Shown: positions 57,440 to 64,000 of the stretch, piece after piece
Layout: each line of letters opens with the position of its first letter
Numbering within the stretch: the stretch's first letter is position 1
NCBI GenBank assembly: GCA_036346225.1
Contig: JARFIW010000884.1
Span: 2,436,501 to 2,500,500, forward strand
DNA length: 64,000 nt
Reading direction: 5' to 3'
From: Platerodrilus igneus
Taxonomy: Eukaryota; Arthropoda; Insecta; Coleoptera; Lycidae
The notes under the pieces: generated by a model
Databases searched by the model: none
What the model was told of the DNA's origin: nothing
The model's input: only the letters and a program-made list of their open reading frames with translations
Program-made: the position numbers and the translations under genes

Positions 57440-58836
57440 TTAAACTATACTTGAAAACGACTTGAGTTGGTATATTCGGGAAGAGAGCAAATCTCCCATT
57501 AAAGGAGCAACCGAAGGGGGATTAACTTTAAAACAACGAATGCATTTGGCTACAACATGGTTAATAGCGCGCTTAACTCCCAGAATCCAAAATTGTTGCG
57601 CGATGAAGAAGGCTAATGATTGGGGTCCAGGGTGAAATAGCTTACGATGCATACTTTTAATTATTAATTCTGTTAGTCGATGCTTTCGGGGAAGTAGCAT
57701 GGGATGCTTTGCATCATAAGATAGTTGAGAATGACGTGCGACCACCAACCCGAATTACACTATTGGAATCCAGAAACGGAGCTAATTTTTGGATAGGTTT
57801 TTTGCATACTTTGCCACTTTGAATACAAACAAGTTCGTCAGGAAATACATCATGTTGAACTACCTTTACAATACAAATTAAGGCGTTGTACAACTCATCC
57901 GCAGGTAACGAACCACCTTGCCTTTCATGCCTTTTCAATTTCGTATTTCTAATGAATCGAAGCACGAAGCCACTACACCTTGCAGTTTACGAAGTGAGGA
58001 GAAACGAGCTAGCAAACTATTAATCAAACTATCTGGCACTGTATATACTAAGACAACTTTTCGCTCTTCACACTCAGCAGTGGAATCTGAGTCTGATTGA
58101 TTAAATGGTTGATATATACAGTTAGTTGAATAAAGAAACTTTGGACCTGACCACCAATGGGCGTGGGATACAAGATCTGAAGGCAATAAACCTCTAGACC
58201 CACAATCAGCAGGATTATCTTTGCCACTTACATGATGCCATAAGTTAGGAGGAACTCTATCTTGAATGTGAGTAATACGGTTACTAACAAAAGTTTTCCA
58301 TCGGTGTGGAGAGGATTTGATCCATGATAAAGTAACTGTAGAGTCAGACCAGGCATGAATTGCATCAATCGTGATGAACGGTTTATAAACCTTATTTACA
58401 AATTCTATTAAGTCAGATAAAAGTACAGCTGCACACAATTCTAAACGTGGCACAGAAATACGTTTTAAAGGTGCTACCTTGGATTTGGCATACACTAAAT
58501 TTACTGAAATTATTCCCGCTTTGAAACACAGCGAATATAAATAGCTGCAGCATATCCAGCTTCAGAGGCATCACAAAACCCATGAAGTTGCAATGACACA
58601 ATATCGTCAACTAAAACACAACGTGACAAGGATAAGGTCGCTAAACAAGATAGCTGCCGTTTATATGCGGACCAACAATCCACAACATCTGAAGGTGGCA
58701 CCTCATCCCAATCCAACCCTAAACTCCATAACCGTTGCATTAAATTTTTCAAAAGGAAGGTCACAGGGGTCAACAAACCAAGCGGGTCGAAAACCTTTGC
58801 TATGTCTACTGGAAGCAGTTTTTTGTGGGACACCAC
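57440..58836 (-). pseudogene. BEL/Pao pol 3' part: RT end, RNase H, integrase zinc-binding domain
   Basis: Three frames in order. 58836-58510: DIAKVFDPLGLLTPVTFLLK, the conserved BEL/Pao connection after RT. 58495-57935: RISVPRLELCAAVLLSDLIE and IHAWSDSTVTLSWIKSSPHR, then HHVSGKDNPADCGSRG, the RNase H core with its Asp residues. 57965-57440: an integrase start, with HRLTELIIKSMHRKLFHPGP and KRAINHVVAKCIRCFKVNPP forming the HHCC finger. It ends at LSSRIYQLKSFSSIV; the following '.GVDfaGP' core start is lost. Frameshifts near 58830, 58500, 57950 and 57730. The join with the 982-residue frame appears to lack some residues. Confidence 0.85.
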
Positions 58837-61754
58837 TGTAACCCTAAGACCTTTAAGGAAAGTGAGTCAGCGTCATTAAAAGAAAATGGCTGAAGTTCTT
58901 CAGGGGGGAATGACAATAATTCAGGACGATTACTTGCCCATTTCCTAAGGACAAAACATGCACTCGACAATAACGAAATAAGTTGACGTTGGATTTCTAA
59001 GGTTTCTTTCAAGGATGCACAACCTGTTACTATATCATCAACATAGGTATCAGATATAAGAACCTTTGCCGCTAATGGATATTTTTGAAGATTATCCCTT
59101 GCTAATTGTTGAAGAACGCGAATAGCCAAGTATGGAGACGAAGATACCCCATACGTTACGGTGTTTAATTGATATTCTTGAATAGGTTCAGCTTTTGAAA
59201 ATCGCCAAAGAATACGTTGGTACGATCGATGCTGATCTGTCACCTCAATTTGCCGGTACATTTGCTTAATATCAGCGGTTACAACAAATTTGTGTAGTCT
59301 AAACCCTAACAAAATACTCGATAAATCCTGTTGAAGTTTAGGGCCGATCAGTAAACCATCATTTAATGACTTGCCGTTAGATGATTTTGCTGATGCATCA
59401 AAAACAACCCTCAATTTAGTGGTGCTACTATCTGGTTTCTGAACACAATGGTGAGGAATGTAGTATCCCGATGACAAATGTGTAAGCGGTTCATGAACTG
59501 TGGACATATGTCCAGACTCTAAATAGTCTTTCATGAAATTTGAATATTCCGTATGTAGGTCAGGATTTTTCCACAAACGATTTTCTAATAATTCAAAACG
59601 ACGCAGTGCTGTGGAATAAGAATCGCCTAGTTCTATACGAGAATCTTTAAACGGCAAATTAACAACATATCTACCGTCCTCCTTTCTTTGATGTGTTTCT
59701 AGAAAGAGAGTTTCACATTGAATATCTTCAGGCGAAAATGTAGGAGTTGCTGGAACATGTTCAACCTCCCAGAATTTTTTTAACACAATGTCCAATGGGG
59801 TATTCATAACCGATGTACAAAACGAACTCACACGATTAGTTGACTGACAGTCTGTTTTACCGACCAGTACCCAACCAAACACTGTATTAAGGGCAGTAGG
59901 CTCTCCAATTTTACCACGTCTAATGCCAGGCTGAACCACAGTAGAATAAATATCTGCACCTAACAATAAATCGACCTCGCGAGGGCGTCCAAAGTACGGA
60001 TCTGCTAATGTTAGACCTTCTAGGAAGTCATAACGATTTGAAACGGGAGCCGATGGCATAGAACCGGCAATTGCAGGAATAACAATTGTATCTACAACGA
60101 ATGTAGGATTGGCCTTTTGATATGGCCGCAACGAACATGTAACGAGACCATAGCTAGAGGTGCTCATTTGATTTAAACCGCTAATCGATATGGACGATGA
60201 TGACGATTTTAATCCAAGACTTTTCATACACGATTGGGACATAAAACTTGCTTGACTACCATTGTCAAGTAATGCTCGACAAGTTTGATAGTTTCCACGT
60301 GCATCCTGTACTTGTAACAAGACAGTAGACAACAAAACAACAGACTGACTAGCCACTGTGCTAGTCATCACGGCGACTTTATTAGAAGACTCTGGATTTG
60401 AGGTCACTTCTGTCAAGTACGCTTCACCTTCTTTGTCTGGCGTCACAGCAGAAGTGGGAAAATGCAACAATGTGTGATGTTTTTTATCACAAACACGACA
60501 ACTAAGTTTTGATGGACACTTAACAACAGAGTGGTTGGTTCCTAAACAATTATAACACCAGTTTGAAGTTTTTGCAACTCTATGTCGCTCAGAAGGTTCT
60601 AATACTAAGAATTTGTCACATTTAAAAACAGAATGATTAGCTTTGCAATAAATACAACTAGTACTATGGGTTTTCTTAGCGGTGGTAACAAAACTTAATG
60701 ATTCTTTTGGCTTGAACGCAACAGGATACTGTCGTGATACTGTTGGCTTCTGAACACTAACAGGGCCTGGCTGTCCTACAATAACCTGGTTTGTCTCCAA
60801 TGCCTTGCAATGTTTAGAAACAAATGAGTACAAATTTTCATAGCTAGGAATTTCAACATCATGAAGTTCAATTTCAAAGCGTTTCCTAGTGGAGTTATCC
60901 AATTTTTGCAATAATAGATTAAAACGAGTAAAATCCCACATATCATGATTAAATTGTGCAATTGCCGAAGAATTTTCAGAAAATGTAGACAATAATGTGC
61001 GTAACGAGGACGCAGAATCTGAACTAGCTTTCGAGGCATTACAAATGGCCTGCCAATAGCTAGTGAGCAACAACCGTTTGTTTTCGTACCTATCTATTAA
61101 TTGTTGATATGCAATCGTATAATTATCAGAAGTTAATGGAAGCCCTTTAATAATTGCCAAAGGCTCCTTAACCAATGATGAGGTTAAATATTGAAATCGT
61201 TCAATATTGGATAAAGTTTCATTTTCATGAATTAGTGTACGGAACAAATCGTAGAAAGAGCTCCAATTTTTATAATTACCATCGTAGGTGGGAATTACAA
61301 TTCTTGGCAACTTAACTTTATTAGGGGCACCCGAGTGTTGTGTTTCAATACTAGAACGGGTATGCGGCTGCGACCTCTTAGCTGCTAATTCTCTGTGCAC
61401 AATTTTGATTGAATATTGAATTTCATCAAAACTATCTTGGATTACCTGTTGTTGATCTAACTCAGCAACCTCTACACAAGCAACTATTTCGTAATGAACT
61501 TGTTCAAATTTATCTACTATGTTTGATAAATCGGTAAAACGTACATCAAAGGCAACAAAATTATTCTCAGGATCCATTTGAGCCGCTTCAGCACATTTTA
61601 ATAAGGCTTGTGCTTTACGCATTAACATGTTACGTTTATTTGACAATTTTTCAATTTCCATTGTCACAAATAATGGAAAACAATCAGAAAGTAAATCACA
61701 GTTATGTAAACCCCAGTAGCAGTTATCTACTTGATAAAAATGTTTATCTAACAA
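58806..61754 (-). CDS. BEL/Pao Gag-Pro-RT polyprotein (982 residues)
   Basis: One long open frame. Residues about 30-330 are the gag with DUF1759 (IVIPTYDGNYKNWSSFYDLF, then IKGLPLTSDNY). Cys-rich knuckles follow at about 365-425 (CIYCKANHSVFKC, CYNCLGTNHSVVKC). The DUF1758 aspartic protease has CRALLDNGSQASFMSQ, with DNG where many have DTG/DSG. The RT begins near residue 760: LRVVFDASAKSSNGKSLNDG, VVTADIKQMYRQIEV and DTYVDDIVTGC with the YVDD site. The first Met is at 61754, but the Met at 61661 (MEIEKLSNKRN) fits better with gag starts. Expressed from the 5' LTR at 62415-62757. Ends by frameshift where the rest of pol continues at 58836. Confidence 0.92.
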   Translation of the reverse strand: MLDKHFYQVDNCYWGLHNCDLLSDCFPLFVTMEIEKLSNKRNMLMRKAQALLKCAEAAQMDPENNFVAFDVRFTDLSNIVDKFEQVHYEIVACVEVAELDQQQVIQDSFDEIQYSIKIVHRELAAKRSQPHTRSSIETQHSGAPNKVKLPRIVIPTYDGNYKNWSSFYDLFRTLIHENETLSNIERFQYLTSSLVKEPLAIIKGLPLTSDNYTIAYQQLIDRYENKRLLLTSYWQAICNASKASSDSASSLRTLLSTFSENSSAIAQFNHDMWDFTRFNLLLQKLDNSTRKRFEIELHDVEIPSYENLYSFVSKHCKALETNQVIVGQPGPVSVQKPTVSRQYPVAFKPKESLSFVTTAKKTHSTSCIYCKANHSVFKCDKFLVLEPSERHRVAKTSNWCYNCLGTNHSVVKCPSKLSCRVCDKKHHTLLHFPTSAVTPDKEGEAYLTEVTSNPESSNKVAVMTSTVASQSVVLLSTVLLQVQDARGNYQTCRALLDNGSQASFMSQSCMKSLGLKSSSSSISISGLNQMSTSSYGLVTCSLRPYQKANPTFVVDTIVIPAIAGSMPSAPVSNRYDFLEGLTLADPYFGRPREVDLLLGADIYSTVVQPGIRRGKIGEPTALNTVFGWVLVGKTDCQSTNRVSSFCTSVMNTPLDIVLKKFWEVEHVPATPTFSPEDIQCETLFLETHQRKEDGRYVVNLPFKDSRIELGDSYSTALRRFELLENRLWKNPDLHTEYSNFMKDYLESGHMSTVHEPLTHLSSGYYIPHHCVQKPDSSTTKLRVVFDASAKSSNGKSLNDGLLIGPKLQQDLSSILLGFRLHKFVVTADIKQMYRQIEVTDQHRSYQRILWRFSKAEPIQEYQLNTVTYGVSSSPYLAIRVLQQLARDNLQKYPLAAKVLISDTYVDDIVTGCASLKETLEIQRQLISLLSSACFVLRKWASNRPELLSFPPEELQPFSFNDADSLSLKVLGLQWCPTKNCFQ

Positions 61755-62389
61755 AAAATTGCACAGCTATCAAACATGAGAATCTCAGAATACAAAACTA
61801 TCAACAAATACATTTAATAGATCCTCTAAATAAATTATCAAACACCATAATGACAATTCTACCTGTTTGTAAATGCTAAAATAGGAACCGCTCACTAACA
61901 TAGTAATCTCTCAAATGTAGGTAGCCACATCAAGTTATTCACCTCTTAAATACCAAGAAGATTTTAAAGGCTGAACCCTAATTCCATGGAATGCAGTTAG
62001 ATACATCTGGTGCCACCCTTAAGCAGGTTTCAAGATGTTTAAAGGGGTAGCAACAGACAGGAATGCCAAACCCTCTATTCTGAAAACTATAGGTAGTTTA
62101 ACACACAGGAGGTTGACCTTTATGCAATTGTACTAAAAATACCTTAAATATTTTTGAAGTCACTAAGCTATATATAATACTATTTTTACAGTCATATTAT
62201 TATGTGAGCGGTAATGTCAAATTTAATTGAGCCTTTTTCACTAATTTCTAACGAAATTCGCCATCATTTACGCAAATATTTATGCAAATATCTTACGCTA
62301 ATGATCGCGTAAATTACGCGACAACAAAGGCTAAAAAACACGCAAAGCCAAATTACGTGTTTTTATGAACTATAAATCCACTAGATTAA

Positions 62390-62412
62390 TTCAAATCCGA
62401 CTCGAAGGACCA
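62390..62412 (-). promoter_or_regulatory. Primer-binding site, tRNA-Tyr type
   Basis: Two bases inside the 5' LTR, the plus strand reads AATCCGACTCGAAGGACCA. This is like the 3' end of insect tRNA-Tyr including CCA (T-loop, T-stem, acceptor). First-strand synthesis would start here. Confidence 0.75.
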
Positions 62413-62414
62413 AA

Positions 62415-62757
62415 TGTACTTTAATTAAATTAATCAAGCCTAAATTCTCGAAGGACCAGTACATAAATACATATGTACACACACACGGGACCAAGTATTT
62501 CAATTTATATGTAAATTCAACACACTCACCTGAACAAAACACATCCCGTTCCAACTGTATTTTCGACACAACACACCACGTCTGGTCGTCTCTAAGGATG
62601 GCGGCAAACAGCCCGGAATGTCCGTTTTCCATGCACCAGGTAAACAAACCACAGCGAGTGGTCGAGAGTGGTGGTTTCACTAAATTAAAATACTAGTCTA
62701 TCCGCGAACAAAGTTTACACCCACAAATTTACAATATAACCCTATTAATTCTAAACA
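62415..62757 (-). mobile_element. 5' LTR of the BEL/Pao element
   Basis: 343 bp; differs from the 3' LTR only in the stretch near 62620-62622 (GGAATGTCCG against GGAATATCAG). Promoter and polyadenylation signals would lie here. Confidence 0.95.
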
Positions 62758-63058
62758 CAAGTTGTTTAAATTCGGACTTTAAATTATTAAATACTTTTTT
62801 TAATTCAATAAATACCTCCTGCATATTACTGTTAATGATACTCTCAAGAATATCAGCTGGACCATCTGTAGATTGCAATAAACATGCCTTACAGTGGAAT
62901 ATAAGTGTTTTTTTTTACAAAGCTCTAAACAGCATATCTCAGACGAAGTTAGGTCACAGCAATCATCACATAATGGCTTGTTACATTTGTCACATTGGAA
63001 AATCTTAGTACCACTGTTGCAGTTTCAGCAGAGTGATATTTTTGTTGCCCTGTATGTA
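62758..63058 (-). pseudogene. LINE ORF1-like protein, 5' part with a PHD-like finger
   Basis: The minus strand reads a Cys-rich finger (NCNSGTKIFQCDKCNKPLCD, then DCCDLTSS), then a coiled-coil-like helix ending IELKKVFNNLKSEFKQL where the BEL/Pao element breaks it. A stop replaces one Cys-adjacent residue near 63030, and an A-run frameshift lies near 62915. PHD-like fingers followed by a coiled coil occur in ORF1 of some CR1/Jockey-related LINEs; the clade is uncertain. Confidence 0.65.
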
Positions 63059-63439
63059 ATAAATGTATAAGAATTTAGTAATTTAATAGATTATTTGTAG
63101 TTATCTTTGCATGCAGGTGTTCATTTAATAATATAATAAGTATAATGTGATATGATGTTGATTACTTGATCACAGATGGTATCCAGCCACTACTTATTTT
63201 AAAAGTAGTTCCTGTATCTAACCAGAAGCACTTATAACAAATTAAGATTCAAATACTACTAATTGTAAGAAACAGAGTCATATAAAATTTAACTAAATTC
63301 AGATACTTTTCACCACTTTAAAATTAAATTTTCAAAGGAGTAATTATAAACACATCGACACTCTAGGAAAATTATGCTGCTGGTGTTATTAAAGAATGCA
63401 CCCAAAAAAGGGGAATTGACTATAAGAAATATATGCTCC

Positions 63440-63731
63440 AGTGGTAAGACATTCTTCAATCAGATATTTATTGGAACTTGCAGCAGAACATGACCTTGAT
63501 ATAGATTAACTTGATGCAGTGATAGCTTTCTTACAAGGAAACTTAAATAAGGAAATATATTTGAAGCCTTCAGAATGTTTTAACAAAACCAATAAAGTCT
63601 GCCGTTTGAAGAAATCTATCTATGGATTAAAACAAGCCAGTCGAGTCGGGAATCAAAAATTAGATGAATTTTTTAAACAAATTGGAATGAAGCAGTGTCA
63701 GACGGATCCTTGTATATATATTTTAAGATAA
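63440..63731 (+). pseudogene. Ty1/copia RT fragment
   Basis: Reads LDAVIAFLQGNLNKEIYLKP, then KVCRLKKSIYGLKQASRV and QTDPCIYI. This is the copia RT palm start ('.DV.tAFLnG.L.eeiym.qP', 'v..L.ksLYGLKQ..r.W'), with the Asp of the first motif kept. The preceding 40 or so residues are recognisable in broken frames from about 63440. Stops before the YVDD box. A third copia relic in the window. Confidence 0.85.
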
Positions 63732-63734
63732 ATG

Positions 63735-64000
63735 ATAATGTAATGTAATGTCGTGGATATCTTTATCTTTTAGTTTCTCAGTCAAAGTGCCTTTTTCCAT
63801 TCCTTTTTTTTTCAAATTTTTAAATTTAAGGGCGGCCTTCATAATTACGATGTTATGATCAGTGTCTATATCTGCTTCTGGCGCTAGCTTCTATATTCAT
63901 TTACGTACTTGATTTCTAAACCGTTGTCTAACAGGAATGTAATCTATTTGATATCTTCATATATATATCTCCTGGCATCTTCCACGTGTATCGTCTTCTA
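63735..64000 (-). pseudogene. LINE endonuclease-domain fragment, cut by the window edge
   Basis: The minus strand reads RRYTWKMPGD. After a frameshift it gives QIDYIPVRQRFRNQVRK, and after two stops PEADIDTDHNIVIMKAALKF. The 'TW.sPg...rnqIDYi', 'pgaDi.SDHn.v' pattern is the C-terminal part of the APE-type endonuclease of RTE-like LINEs, with the catalytic DH of 'sDH' kept. May belong to the same family as the RT fragments at 15944 and 55335. Confidence 0.8.

Larger units (their letters stand above)
57011..62757 (-). mobile_element. Young BEL/Pao LTR retrotransposon, integrase core deleted
   Basis: 5,747 bp with 343 bp LTRs that differ at only two positions, and a 5 bp target duplication CAAGT. 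Gag, protease, RT and RNase H are present on the minus strand; the integrase keeps its zinc-binding part but stops just before the catalytic core. The 86 bp between the end of coding and the 3' LTR cannot hold the rest. The element needs integrase in trans. Confidence 0.95.

Overview
The window looks like AT-rich, intron-containing animal DNA, most likely from an arthropod and probably an insect. The repeat families present point that way: BEL/Pao, Ty1/copia and Ty3/gypsy-like LTR elements, pogo/Tigger, Tc1/mariner-like, piggyBac, hAT and Mutator (Phantom-like) DNA transposons, a Penelope-like fragment, endonuclease/RT non-LTR fragments and a tRNA-derived SINE. A TTAGG-rich stretch and a primer site matching insect-type tRNA-Tyr agree. 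I see no rRNA, no true tRNA gene, no CRISPR and no bacterial operon. At most one host-like gene is visible (49585-50232). The rest is accumulated transposons with long stretches where no gene can be supported.

Layout. 1-4.2 kb: empty DNA, then four SINEs in tandem. 4.4-8.7 kb: a piggyBac scrap, a broken unrecognised gene (about 5435-7450, minus) whose upstream side is a field of palindromic and tandem repeats (7443-7932), then an internally deleted Tigger element. 10-17 kb: two decayed mariner-like transposases, a SINE, and the 3' part of a BEL/Pao element split by a truncated LINE. 18-25 kb: Penelope-like GIY-YIG, hAT and pogo-like fragments. 25.3-26.4 kb: a second tandem SINE array. 26.4-31.9 kb: essentially empty. 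32.2-34 kb: an unrecognised fragment and a copia remnant with its 3' LTR. 34-40.2 kb: a gag-protease-only LTR element with about 1.7 kb LTRs. 40.2-43.1 kb: an inverted LTR fragment, two solo LTRs in opposite orientation that both have the target duplication ATAT, and a TA-flanked MITE. 45.7-49.4 kb: a complete 3,690 bp Mutator/Phantom-like transposon. 49.6-50.2 kb: the small spliced gene. 50.8-53.5 kb: a pogo-like transposon with both ends. 54.2-56.6 kb: copia pol and a LINE RT. 56.7-63.1 kb: a LINE ORF1 split by a young 5,747 bp BEL/Pao element. 63.4-64 kb: a copia RT scrap and a LINE endonuclease scrap.

Most coding sequences carry frameshifts or stops. The long BEL/Pao polyprotein frame (58806-61754) is the main exception, but that element lacks its integrase core. 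The points most worth following are the Phantom-like element whose inverted ends include a dead copy of the start of its own gene, the SINE tandem arrays, the unrecognised gene beside a palindromic repeat array, and the nested/inverted LTR structures at 38.5-42.2 kb. Nothing here amounts to a demonstrated new biological system.
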